From positions 1-64,000 of the forward strand of contig NZ_JACLZC010000010.1 in NCBI RefSeq assembly GCF_016901735.1: a DNA stretch of 64,000 nt, read 5' to 3'. Below the pieces are notes generated by a model, which was not told the origin of the DNA, searched no databases, and saw only the letters and a program-made list of their open reading frames with translations. Origin of the DNA: Pseudoflavonifractor phocaeensis (lineage in GTDB: Bacteria; Bacillota; Clostridia; Oscillospirales; Oscillospiraceae). The position numbers and the translations under genes are program-made. Position 1 is the first letter of the stretch. Each line of letters opens with the position of its first letter. Positions 24,737-32,853 of this stretch are shown in pieces.

Positions 24737-26143
24737 ATGAATGTAGACGTGAATCTGGTAGAACAGCTGGTGAAGAAGGTCCTGGATCAGGTGGAAGGGG
24801 CCGGCGACCTGCTGACCACTGCCGGAGACTGCGGCGTGTTCGCGACCATGGACGACGCCATTAACGCCGCCGAGATCGGACAGCGCCAATATCTGAAGCG
24901 CTCCATGGCCGACCGGGCCAAGTATGTCCAGACCATCCGCGACGTGGTACTGCGGCGGGATGTGATGGAGTACATCTCCCGGGTGGCGGTGGAAGAGACG
25001 GGCATGGGCGGTTATGAGTATAAGGTCATCAAAAACACCCTGGCCGCCACCAAGACGCCGGGCATTGAGGATCTGACCACCGAAGCCCTCTCGGGGGACG
25101 ACGGCCTGACGCTGGTGGAGTATTCTCCCTTCGGCGTCATCGGCGCCATCACCCCCACCACCAACCCCACCGAGACAGTGATCTGCAATTCCATCGGTAT
25201 GCTGGCGGCGGGCAACGCGGTGGTGTTCAGCCCCCATCCCCGCGCCAAGAACGTGACGCTCTACCTCATCAAGGCCATCAACCGGGCTTTGAAGGAGGCG
25301 GGAGCGCCGGACAATCTGGTGGTGACGGTGGCGGAGCCCTCCATTGAGAACACCAACGCCATGATGAAGCATCCCAAGATCCGGATGCTGGTGGCCACCG
25401 GCGGACCGGGCATCGTCAAGACGGTGCTCTCCAGCGGCAAGAAGGCCATCGGCGCCGGCGCGGGCAATCCGCCGGTGGTGGTGGACGAGACGGCCGACAT
25501 CGAGAAGGCCGCGGTGGACATCGTCAACGGCTGTTCTTTCGACAATAACCTGCCCTGCATCGCCGAGAAGGAAGTCATCGCGGTGGACTCCATCGCCGAC
25601 TATCTCATCTTCAACATGAAGAAGAGCGGCGCCTATGAGATCAAGGACAAGGCGCTTATTGACCGGCTGGTGGAGCTGGTCACCGAGAACGGCAAGAAGC
25701 CCAAGACGGATTTTGTGGGCAAGAGCGCCCAGTACATTCTGGAAAAAGTCGGGATTCAGGTGGGCTCCGATGTAAAGGTGATCCTGATGGAGACCGACGA
25801 GCAGCACCCCTTCGTGCAGGTGGAGCTGATGATGCCCATTCTGCCGGTGGTACGGGTGCGGGACGTGGACGAGGCCATCGACATGGCCATCCGGGTGGAG
25901 CATGGCAACCGCCATACCGCCATGATGCACTCCCGCAACGTGGATAAGCTGACCAAGATGGCCAAGCTGATCCAGACCACCATTTTCGTGAAAAACGGCC
26001 CCTCTTATGCCGGCATCGGCGTAGGCGGCATGGGCTATACCACCTTTACCATTGCCGGTCCCACCGGCGAGGGCCTGACCTCGGCCAAGTCCTTCGCCAG
26101 AAAGAGAAAGTGCGTCCTGGTCGGCGGCATGGACGTCCGCTGA
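24737..26143 (+). CDS. pduP: CoA-acylating propionaldehyde dehydrogenase
   Basis: 468 aa, oxidises propionaldehyde to propionyl-CoA with NAD+. The N-terminal helix NVDVNLVEQLVKKVLDQV is the classic encapsulation peptide position. The ALDH core has GAITPTTNPTET, VATGGPGIV, GAGNPPVVVDE and the catalytic Cys in NNLPCIAEKE. RBS AGGAGG before ATG 24737. Confidence 0.95.
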   Translation: MNVDVNLVEQLVKKVLDQVEGAGDLLTTAGDCGVFATMDDAINAAEIGQRQYLKRSMADRAKYVQTIRDVVLRRDVMEYISRVAVEETGMGGYEYKVIKNTLAATKTPGIEDLTTEALSGDDGLTLVEYSPFGVIGAITPTTNPTETVICNSIGMLAAGNAVVFSPHPRAKNVTLYLIKAINRALKEAGAPDNLVVTVAEPSIENTNAMMKHPKIRMLVATGGPGIVKTVLSSGKKAIGAGAGNPPVVVDETADIEKAAVDIVNGCSFDNNLPCIAEKEVIAVDSIADYLIFNMKKSGAYEIKDKALIDRLVELVTENGKKPKTDFVGKSAQYILEKVGIQVGSDVKVILMETDEQHPFVQVELMMPILPVVRVRDVDEAIDMAIRVEHGNRHTAMMHSRNVDKLTKMAKLIQTTIFVKNGPSYAGIGVGGMGYTTFTIAGPTGEGLTSAKSFARKRKCVLVGGMDVR

Positions 26144-26174
26144 CCGGTTCCCGCCCAGGAAAGGATCGAAGCTT

Positions 26175-27500
26175 ATGTCCATCGATTTGATCGCCGCGGT
26201 ACAGGCGGCCGGCATCGTAGGCGCGGGCGGCGCGGGATTTCCCACCCACGTCAAGCTCAACGCCAAGGCCGACACCGTCATCATCAACGGCGCGGAGTGT
26301 GAGCCGCTGCTCCGGGTGGATCAGCAGCTCATGGCCCGGAAGGCCGAGCAGCTTCTGTGCGCTCTGGACCTGATCGTGGATCAGGTGGGGGCTCAGCGGG
26401 GGGTAGTGGCGCTGAAGGCGCACTACCACCAGGCGGTAGCGGCGCTGAACGGGGCGCTGCCGGCCCATCCCAGGCTGAGCGTCCACCAGCTGGGCGGGTT
26501 CTATCCCGCCGGCGACGAGCAGGTCCTGGTCTGTGAGGTCACCGGCCGGGTGGTGCCGGAGGGCGGCATTCCCATCCAGGTGGGGGTGGTGGTGAGCAAC
26601 GTGGAGACGGCGCTCCAGGTCTATGAGGCCGTCACCACCGGCAAGCCGGTTATCGAGAAGTATGTCACGCTGACCGGCGCGGTACGCACCCCCATGACGG
26701 TAAAGGTGCCGCTGGGCATCACGGTCCGGGAGGCGCTGGCCATGGCGGGCGGTCCCACGGTATCCGCCTACGCCGTCATCAACGGCGGCCCCATGATGGG
26801 GCGGGTGGTCTCGCCGGAGAGTACCATCACCAAGACCACCAAGGGCCTCATTGTCATTCCCGAGGGGCATCCGCTGCTGGTGAGCCTCAATAAGCCCCTG
26901 GAGCGGACGCTGCGGGACGCGGCCATTGCCTGTATGCAGTGTTCGCTGTGTACCGAGGTCTGTCCCCGGGCCAATCTGGGCCACCGCATTCATCCCCATA
27001 AGCTCATGCGCATCGCGGCCTACGGGTCGCTGTGCGACGAAAAAGAGACTCCCATGAACGCATATCTCTGCTGTGGCTGCCGCCTGTGCGAGTATGCCTG
27101 TGTCATGGGGCTCCAGCCCTGGAAGCTCAACGGCAACCTGAAGGGCATTTTAGGCAAAAACGGAATCCGCAACAACCTCAACGCCAAGCCTGAGCATCCG
27201 GCGCCGTTCCGGGAGACCAAGCGCTATCCGGTGCATAAGCTCATCGGCCAGCTGGGCCTGCGGGACTACGATGTCCCCGCGCCGCTGGACGAGGGGCTGC
27301 GTCCGGCGACCCGGGTGGAGCTGCCGCTGCGGCAGAACGTGGGCGCGTCGGCCCAGCCGGTGGTGGGGGTGGGCGACCCGGTGGAAGCGGGTGCGCTCAT
27401 CGCCTGCATCCCGGAGGGAAAGTTGGGCGCCAACCTCCATGCCAGCATCGGCGGCACCGTGCAGGCGGTGACGGAGACGTCCATCGTGATCCAGGCTTGA
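26175..27500 (+). CDS. pduS: PduS, RnfC-like flavin/Fe-S corrin reductase
   Basis: 441 aa. RnfC-like NADH-binding N-domain (GIVGAGGAGFPTHVKL, INGAECEPLL), an SLBB segment (VPLGITVREALAMAGG) and two 4Fe-4S motifs: CMQCSLCTEVCP and CCGCRLCEYACV. In Salmonella PduS reduces cob(III)alamin for PduO and can interact with PduT. Here the PduT cluster ligand is missing (see PduT). Confidence 0.95.
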   Translation: MSIDLIAAVQAAGIVGAGGAGFPTHVKLNAKADTVIINGAECEPLLRVDQQLMARKAEQLLCALDLIVDQVGAQRGVVALKAHYHQAVAALNGALPAHPRLSVHQLGGFYPAGDEQVLVCEVTGRVVPEGGIPIQVGVVVSNVETALQVYEAVTTGKPVIEKYVTLTGAVRTPMTVKVPLGITVREALAMAGGPTVSAYAVINGGPMMGRVVSPESTITKTTKGLIVIPEGHPLLVSLNKPLERTLRDAAIACMQCSLCTEVCPRANLGHRIHPHKLMRIAAYGSLCDEKETPMNAYLCCGCRLCEYACVMGLQPWKLNGNLKGILGKNGIRNNLNAKPEHPAPFRETKRYPVHKLIGQLGLRDYDVPAPLDEGLRPATRVELPLRQNVGASAQPVVGVGDPVEAGALIACIPEGKLGANLHASIGGTVQAVTETSIVIQA

Positions 27501-27597
27501 TCCAGTATCCCAATTCCCCTGGGGCGGTTCCCGAGGGGGCCGTCCTGCTCGCAGATGATTCACACCACTACATCTACAAGATAGGAGAGGTAAGAGT

Positions 27598-28509
27598 ATG
27601 GATATTCTGGCATTGATTGCGGCATTTGGCGGCGGTATCATCGGCGCTTATATGGGCGCGCTTCCCGCGTTTATTCTGACCGGCGTGCTGGCTCTGGCCG
27701 GCACCGCGGTTTCCATCGCCGGCGGCGATGGCTCCTTCATCATCAACAGCATGGCTTTCGGTTCCTTCGTCGGTCCTCACATCGCCTTTGCCGGCGGCGT
27801 GGCCGCGGCGGCTTATGCCGGCCGCAAGGGCAAGCTGACCAGCGGCGCTGACATCGCCTCCCCGCTGAACGGCCTGGGCGCCCCCGACGTGCTGCTGGTG
27901 GGCGGCGTGTTCGGTGTGTTCGGCTACATTGTGGCCACCCTCATCGGCATGACTCCTCTGGGCCCCCTCACCGACCTTCCCGGTATCACCGTGGTCATCT
28001 CCGGCATCGTCGCCCGTCTGGTCTTTGGTAAGACCGGCCTCACCGGCAAGTACACCGGCAAGGGTCCCCGCACCTGGTTCTCCACCGGCACCACCTTTGT
28101 GTACAACGTGGTGCTGGGCGGCGGCATCGGTATCGCCGTGAGCTTCGTGGCGGCCGCCATTTCCAAATCCGCGCCCGAGGCCTGGGCTGCCACCATTTCC
28201 GGCAACTTCGCGGTCATGTGCTTCGGCTTTGCGGCCATCACCCTGATCTTTACCCAGACCGGCTCCGCCATGCCCGGCACCCACCACATCATGCTGCCCT
28301 CCGGCCTGGCCGCTGTGGTTGGTATTGCCGCCTGGGGTCCCTATGGCGCGTTCCTGGGCGTGGTGTTCGGCATTCTGGGCTCCCTGCTGGGCGACTTCTT
28401 TGGGAACACCTTTAACAGCCACTGCGATTCCCACATCGACCCCCCCGCGTTCACCATCTTCCTGCTGACCATCGTGGTCTCTCTGCTGCGCATCGCCCTG
28501 GTTGGCTGA
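27598..28509 (+). CDS. Polytopic membrane protein of the pdu operon, unknown function
   Basis: 303 aa, very hydrophobic, with about 8-9 membrane segments rich in Gly/Ala (LALIAAFGGGIIGAYMGALP; VLLVGGVFGVFGYIVATLIG; LAAVVGIAAWGPYGAFLGVV). Polar landmarks are GTHHIMLPSG near 222 and SHCDSHIDPPA near 278, whose His/Asp residues could bind metal or substrate. Not PduF (a MIP-family facilitator) by sequence pattern. Its place between pduS and pduT suggests transport of the diol, an acid product or a cofactor; this is inference. RBS GGAGAGG before ATG 27598; the 97-bp gap upstream holds a weak GC hairpin. Confidence 0.75.
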   Translation: MDILALIAAFGGGIIGAYMGALPAFILTGVLALAGTAVSIAGGDGSFIINSMAFGSFVGPHIAFAGGVAAAAYAGRKGKLTSGADIASPLNGLGAPDVLLVGGVFGVFGYIVATLIGMTPLGPLTDLPGITVVISGIVARLVFGKTGLTGKYTGKGPRTWFSTGTTFVYNVVLGGGIGIAVSFVAAAISKSAPEAWAATISGNFAVMCFGFAAITLIFTQTGSAMPGTHHIMLPSGLAAVVGIAAWGPYGAFLGVVFGILGSLLGDFFGNTFNSHCDSHIDPPAFTIFLLTIVVSLLRIALVG

Positions 28510-28541
28510 TCCATCCTTTGTCCTGAGAAAAGAGGCTTTAC

Positions 28542-29090
28542 ATGGGAATTTCCATTGGATTGCTGGAACTGAAAAGCATCCCGGCGGGCATTGAGACTGC
28601 CGACGAGATGCTCAAGGCTGCCAACGTGCAGCTGCTGGTGGCGTCGCCCACCTGTCCGGGCAAGTACGTCATCATTGTCAGTGGCAATGTGGGTGCCGTG
28701 AAGAGCTCCATGAACACCGGCCTCCAGGTGGCCGGGACCTTCGTGGTGAGCCATCACATCATCAACAATGTCCACGAATCCATTCCCGCCGCGGTGGTGG
28801 GGACCACTGAGGTGACCAAGGTGGCCTCGCTGGGTGTCATCGAGACCATCTCCGCCCTGACGGCGGTGCAGGCGGGGGACATCGCGGCCAAGGCCTCCAA
28901 CATCACCCTCATGGAGATCCGCATCGCCCGGGGTCTGGGCGGCAAGGGATTTTTGATGTTTACCGGCGAGGTGTCCTCGGTCCGCTCCGCGGTCAAGGCC
29001 TGTATCAACGGGCTGGGAGAGAGCGGCGAGATCACCGGCCATTGCGTGATTCCCTCGCCCCACGCGGATCTGGTAAAACAGTTGATGTAA
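28542..29090 (+). CDS. pduT: Trimeric shell protein PduT without the Fe-S cysteine
   Basis: 182 aa, two BMC domains (SIGLLELKSIPAGIETADEM; SLGVIETISALTAVQAGDIA). Known PduT trimers hold a 4Fe-4S cluster at the threefold pore through Cys108. Aligning VETWSVAAC of that family with IETISALTA here places Ala108 at the ligand position. The remaining cysteines (C38 in the conserved CPGK, one in the second domain, one near the end) are not at that site. It may thus be a PduT with an open or metal-free pore. Confidence 0.9.
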   Translation: MGISIGLLELKSIPAGIETADEMLKAANVQLLVASPTCPGKYVIIVSGNVGAVKSSMNTGLQVAGTFVVSHHIINNVHESIPAAVVGTTEVTKVASLGVIETISALTAVQAGDIAAKASNITLMEIRIARGLGGKGFLMFTGEVSSVRSAVKACINGLGESGEITGHCVIPSPHADLVKQLM

Positions 29091-29111
29091 ATGTTGAAAA
29101 TGTGGTATACT
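29082..29111 (+). promoter_or_regulatory. Candidate internal promoter for the redox genes
   Basis: TTGATG (29082-29087) and TATACT (29106-29111), 18-bp spacing. The -10 lies inside the left arm of the inverted repeat at 29100-29139, so a protein bound there would control it. It would let the two redox genes be expressed apart from the pdu operon. Confidence 0.5.
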
Positions 29112-29139
29112 GTCTGTGGAAGCGGGCAGTATACCACAT
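29100..29139. promoter_or_regulatory. Perfect 13-bp inverted repeat (operator candidate)
   Basis: ATGTGGTATACTG (29100-29112) and CAGTATACCACAT (29127-29139), separated by 14 bp. There is no T run, so it is not a terminator. The left arm covers the -10 TATACT. Arms contain the self-complementary GTATAC. The regulator is unknown; the pattern does not match a PerR box. Confidence 0.65.
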
Positions 29140-29169
29140 CCTCACACGATTGAAAGGAGGCCCCTGGCC

Positions 29170-29382
29170 ATGAGCGAGCAGAAGTGCCCCAACTGTCATT
29201 ATCCCATCCCTGAGCGTGAGAAGCCCGGCACGCAGAAAGCGCCCGGCAGTCTGTACCATCCCAGCAACCCGGACGATACCGACAGCGAGAACTGCGCCCA
29301 GTGCTTCTATCAAAGCCCCGCCGAGCCTCAGAATGAGGAGTGCCCCCAGTGCTTCTACACGCCGGAGGACCCCAAAAAGTAA
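29170..29382 (+). CDS. Small Cys-rich protein with three CxxC motifs
   Basis: 70 aa, acidic and Pro-rich, with CPNC, CAQC and CPQC motifs, the last two in repeated C-x-Q-C-F-Y contexts. It could be a zinc- or Fe-S-binding small protein or a redox partner of the peroxiredoxin encoded 30 bp downstream. ATG 29170 has GGAGG at 9 nt. I do not recognise the family. Confidence 0.75.
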   Translation: MSEQKCPNCHYPIPEREKPGTQKAPGSLYHPSNPDDTDSENCAQCFYQSPAEPQNEECPQCFYTPEDPKK

Positions 29383-29412
29383 AAAGGAAAAAGAGAAAAG
29401 GAGGACGAGTCA

Positions 29413-30216
29413 ATGGAACGATTGGTTGGAAACATGGCGCCGGATTTCAAGATGGAGGCACTGAGTGCTGACGGCGAACACTTTACCCATGTATCGCTGG
29501 GCGATTACGCTGGAAAGTGGCTGGTCCTCTTTTTCTATCCCATGGACTTTACCTTTGTGTGCCCCACCGAGCTGACGGCTTTTTCGGCGCATTTGCCGGA
29601 ATTTGCCGCGGCGGGGGCGGAGCTGCTGGCGGTGAGCACCGACAGCAAATACTCCCATCTGGCCTGGACCAAAGACGGTCTGGGCAAGCTGGGCTATCCC
29701 ATGGCGGCGGACCAGAACCTGCGCACCTGCCAGGCCTATGGTGTGCTGCTGGAGGAGGAGGGGGTGGCCCTGCGGGGTCTGTTCCTCATCGACCCGGAGG
29801 GAATGGTGCGGTACAGCGTCATTCACGACAACGACATCGGCCGCAATCCGGCGGAGATTCTGCGGGTGCTGCAAGCGCTGCGGTCCGGCGGTCTGTGCGC
29901 CGCTGGCTGGCAGCCGGGAGAGGACAACCTCCATCCGGAGGATCTGGAGGACCACGCCGACGCCGTGCAGGTGGAGGACGCGCCGCCGGTACGGGTATAC
30001 AGCCAGCCGGGCTGTTCTTATTGCCGCAGGACCAAGGAGTATCTGGCCGAGCACGGGGTGGCGTATGCCGACATCGACCTCACCACCGACCGGGCCGGAC
30101 AGCAGTTCATGAATCAGCGGGGCTATACCCGTCTGCCGGTCACCGTCATCGGGGAGACCGAGATCGTGGGCTATGATCTGAGCGCGGTAGCCAGGGCGCT
30201 GGGTCTGGAGCGGTAA
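29413..30216 (+). CDS. Peroxiredoxin-glutaredoxin fusion
   Basis: 267 aa. Residues 1-185 are an AhpC/Prx1-type peroxiredoxin: peroxidatic Cys50 in FTFVCPTE and resolving Cys162 in GGLCAAGWQPGE. Residues 195-267 are a glutaredoxin (VYSQPGCSYC, C201/C204; RLPVTVIG cis-Pro loop) that would reduce the peroxidase directly. It lies inside the pdu operon between pduT and pduU behind its own promoter and operator candidate. A role in protecting the O2-sensitive radical and Fe-S enzymes of the pathway is inference. Confidence 0.9.
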   Translation: MERLVGNMAPDFKMEALSADGEHFTHVSLGDYAGKWLVLFFYPMDFTFVCPTELTAFSAHLPEFAAAGAELLAVSTDSKYSHLAWTKDGLGKLGYPMAADQNLRTCQAYGVLLEEEGVALRGLFLIDPEGMVRYSVIHDNDIGRNPAEILRVLQALRSGGLCAAGWQPGEDNLHPEDLEDHADAVQVEDAPPVRVYSQPGCSYCRRTKEYLAEHGVAYADIDLTTDRAGQQFMNQRGYTRLPVTVIGETEIVGYDLSAVARALGLER

Positions 30217-30234
30217 TGGTAAGGAGCGAGACAC

Positions 30235-30615
30235 ATGGACGAACTCATTCATCACGACCCTAACCTGGGCAAGCTGCGCATCATCCAGGAGTCGGTCCCC
30301 GGCAAGGAGATCACCCTGGCTCACATCATCGCCAGCCCGGACGAGATCATCTATCAAAAGCTGGGCCTGGACCCCAATGTGGACTATCACCAGGCGGCCA
30401 TCGCCGTCATGGCCATCTGCCCCTGCGAAACCACGGTGATTGCCGGCGACATCGCCCTGAAAACGTCCAAGATTGAAATGGGCTTTTTGGACCGGTTCTC
30501 CGGCACCCTGATTTTCACCGGGCGCATCGGCAACGTGGAGGCGTCGGTCAAGGCGGTGCTGGCCTATCTGGAGAGCAAGCTGGGCTTCACGGTCTGTGAG
30601 ATTACGCGCACATGA
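30235..30615 (+). CDS. pduU: Shell protein PduU (circularly permuted BMC)
   Basis: 126 aa. The N-terminal beta extension (KLRIIQESVPGKEITLAHII) forms the barrel over the pore in PduU/EutS proteins. The permuted BMC domain follows (AIAVMAICPCETTVIAGDIALKTSKIEMGF; LIFTGRIGNVEASVKAVL). Overlaps pduV by 4 bp. Confidence 0.95.
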   Translation: MDELIHHDPNLGKLRIIQESVPGKEITLAHIIASPDEIIYQKLGLDPNVDYHQAAIAVMAICPCETTVIAGDIALKTSKIEMGFLDRFSGTLIFTGRIGNVEASVKAVLAYLESKLGFTVCEITRT

Positions 30616-31133
30616 AAAAGGTCATGCTGGTGGGCCGCAGCGAGTGCGGCAAGACGACCCTGAGGCAGGCCCTCAAGGGCGGGGTCATTCAGTATCATAA
30701 GACCCAGTACATCAACCACTACGACGTGGTCATCGACACGCCCGGGGAGTACGCCGAGACCCACACCCTGGGCCGGGCGCTGGCGCTGTACAGCTACGAG
30801 TGCGACGTGATCGCGCTGCTGCTCAACTCCGCCGAGCCCTTTTCCCTCTATCCGCCCTGCGTGGCGGCCACGGCGAACCGGCCGGTGATCGGCATCGTCA
30901 CCCAGATTGACAATCCCAAGGGCAACGTGGACCGGGCCCACGGCTGGCTGGAGCTGGCAGGGTGCAAGCCCATTTTCCACGTGAGCTCCTACACGGGGGA
31001 GGGGATCTGGGAGATCCTGAGCTATCTGAAGGAGCCGGGGGACGTTTTGCCCTGGGAGACGGCGGAGGAGGCGGAACAGCCCCGAATGGTGCTGTCCAAC
31101 AAATACGGCCCTCTTTCCCGGCCGGACAATTAA
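30612..31133 (+). CDS. pduV: Small GTPase-like protein PduV/EutP
   Basis: 173 aa, Ras-like P-loop protein: GRSECGKTTL (residues 7-16), DTPGEY, and a TQID base-specificity motif. PduV is tied to compartment positioning in Salmonella. Last gene of the pdu operon, followed by a terminator. Confidence 0.9.
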   Translation: MKKVMLVGRSECGKTTLRQALKGGVIQYHKTQYINHYDVVIDTPGEYAETHTLGRALALYSYECDVIALLLNSAEPFSLYPPCVAATANRPVIGIVTQIDNPKGNVDRAHGWLELAGCKPIFHVSSYTGEGIWEILSYLKEPGDVLPWETAEEAEQPRMVLSNKYGPLSRPDN

Positions 31134-31149
31134 AGAAGGATACACAGCG

Positions 31150-31179
31150 GGAGCGGAGCGTGGAGTTCCGCTCCTTTTT
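31150..31179 (+). terminator. Terminator of the pdu operon
   Basis: GGAGCGGA (31150-31157) pairs with TCCGCTCC (31167-31174), followed by TTTTT. Confidence 0.85.
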
Positions 31180-31182
31180 CCA

Positions 31183-31212
31183 TTGGACGGTGGGAAGGGA
31201 CCGTGCTATAAT
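31183..31212 (+). promoter_or_regulatory. Promoter of the cobT operon
   Basis: TTGGAC (31183-31188), 18 bp, and an extended -10 TGCTATAAT (TATAAT at 31207-31212), immediately after the pdu terminator. The 5' UTR is about 50 nt with a strong AAGGAG. Confidence 0.75.
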
Positions 31213-31265
31213 GTGATGCGGAAAAAGCTCCCTCCGGCGGGGGGAGAGAAAAGGAGACCGAGCAT

Positions 31266-32327
31266 ATGGAATGGACACTGGAACGTCTGCTGGCGGCGAT
31301 ACAGCCGGCGGACCGGCAGGCCGGGGAGGCCGCCTGGAAGCATTGGGACGCCATCGCCAAGCCGCTGCGCTCCCTGGGACTGTTGGAGGCGGACATCGTG
31401 CGCATCGCGGCCATCCAGGGCACGGCCGACGTGCAGTGGGGGAAGAAAGCGGTGGTGGTGATGTGTGCCGACAACGGCGTGGTGGAAGAGGGGGTCACCC
31501 AGACCGGCCAGGAGGTCACCGCCATTGTTTCGGAGAATATGACCCGGCATGATACGTCGGTGTGCTGTATGTCGTCGGTGGCGGGGGCTGATGTGATCCC
31601 GGTGGACATGGGGGTGTGCCGTCCGCTGGTCTCCGGCGTGCTGGACAAGTGCATCCGCCGGGGCACCTGGAACATGACCAAGGGTCCGGCCATGACCCGG
31701 GAGGAATGTATTCAGGGGATTTTGACGGGGGCCAATCTGGTATCGGAGCTGAAGGAACGGGGATACGGCCTCATTGCCACCGGCGAGATGGGCATTGGCA
31801 ACACCACCACCTCGTCGGCCATCGTGTCGGTGCTGCTGGGCTGCCCGGTGGAGGAGGTCACCGGCCGGGGGGCGGGTCTGTCCACCGAGGGCCTGGCCCG
31901 CAAGATCTCGGCCATCCAGCGGGGAGTGGAAGTGAACCGTCCCGACCCCGCCGACCCCATTGACGTGGTCCATAAGGTGGGCGGCTTTGACATCGCCGGT
32001 CTGATGGGGGTATTTTTGGGCTGCGCGGCCTGCCGCGTCCCGGTGCTGGTGGACGGGTTCATCTCGGCGGCGGCGGCGCTGGCGGCGGTACGTCTGTGCC
32101 CGGCGGCGGGGGACTATCTGCTGGCCAGCCACGTGTCCAAGGAGCCGGCGGGAGAGATGGTCCTCCAGGCGCTGGGCCTGCGGCCCCTGATCCGGGCGGA
32201 GATGTGCCTGGGCGAGGGCAGCGGCGCGGTGGCGGCCATGCCGCTTTTGGAGATGGGCCTGGCGGTCTACCGGAGCATGACCACCTTTGAGGCCACCAAC
32301 ATTGAGACCTATGTGCCCCAGACGTAA
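31266..32327 (+). CDS. cobT: Nicotinate-nucleotide:DMB phosphoribosyltransferase
   Basis: 353 aa, makes alpha-ribazole phosphate for the lower ligand of cobalamin. Visible: VVMCADNGVVEEGVTQTG, GEMGIGNTTTSSAI, a GRGAGL loop and the catalytic-Glu region CLGEGSGAVAA near the C-terminus. First gene of the nucleotide-loop operon. Confidence 0.95.
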   Translation: MEWTLERLLAAIQPADRQAGEAAWKHWDAIAKPLRSLGLLEADIVRIAAIQGTADVQWGKKAVVVMCADNGVVEEGVTQTGQEVTAIVSENMTRHDTSVCCMSSVAGADVIPVDMGVCRPLVSGVLDKCIRRGTWNMTKGPAMTREECIQGILTGANLVSELKERGYGLIATGEMGIGNTTTSSAIVSVLLGCPVEEVTGRGAGLSTEGLARKISAIQRGVEVNRPDPADPIDVVHKVGGFDIAGLMGVFLGCAACRVPVLVDGFISAAAALAAVRLCPAAGDYLLASHVSKEPAGEMVLQALGLRPLIRAEMCLGEGSGAVAAMPLLEMGLAVYRSMTTFEATNIETYVPQT

Positions 32328-32328
32328 G

Positions 32329-32853
32329 ATGGGGAGCATGACGTTGGTGTCGGGCGGCGCGGCCAGCGGAAAGTCGGAGCTGGCGGAGGGCATCGCCGTG
32401 GGGCTTGGCGGGCGGCTGGTGTATCTGGCCACCATGGAGGTGTGGGACCAGGAGGACCGCCGCCGGGTGGAGCGCCACCGGAAGCTGCGGGCCGGCAAGG
32501 GCTTTGAGACGGTGGAGCGTCCCCGGGATCTGGCGGGCGCCGAGGTGCCGGCGGGCAGCACGGTGCTGCTGGAATGTCTTTCCAATCTGACGGCCAACGA
32601 GTGCTTTGGGCCTGACGGGTTCGACGGGGCGGAGGGACGGATTTTGGAGGGCGTGGACCGGGTCCGGGCCCGGACGTCCCATCTGGTGATCGTGACCAAC
32701 GAGCTTTTTTCCGACGGGCTGGCGTATCCGGAAGAGACGGGGCGTTATCTGTCGGTGCTGGCCGGTCTGAACCGGGCGCTGGCCGGACGGGCCGACCGGG
32801 TGGTGGAAGTGGTGTGCGGTCTGCCGGTGGTGTGGAAGGGGGAAGGGCTATGA
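32329..32853 (+). CDS. cobU: Adenosylcobinamide kinase/guanylyltransferase
   Basis: 174 aa. P-loop GGAASGKS (residues 9-16), YLATMEVWDQE, the guanylylated-His region RHRKLR, LLECLSNLTANE, and VTNELFSDGLAYPEETGRY. ATG 32329 is one base after the CobT stop codon; ATG 32338 is an alternative start and neither has a strong RBS. Overlaps cobS by 4 bp. Confidence 0.9.
   Translation: MGSMTLVSGGAASGKSELAEGIAVGLGGRLVYLATMEVWDQEDRRRVERHRKLRAGKGFETVERPRDLAGAEVPAGSTVLLECLSNLTANECFGPDGFDGAEGRILEGVDRVRARTSHLVIVTNELFSDGLAYPEETGRYLSVLAGLNRALAGRADRVVEVVCGLPVVWKGEGL

Noticed and set aside
27501..27597. GC-rich hairpin between pduS and the membrane protein as a terminator
   Set aside because: The stem is short and no T run follows; the operon appears to continue.
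29100..29139. The 13-bp inverted repeat as a transcription terminator for pduT
   Set aside because: The stem is AT-containing with a 14-nt loop and is not followed by T residues; an operator reading fits better.
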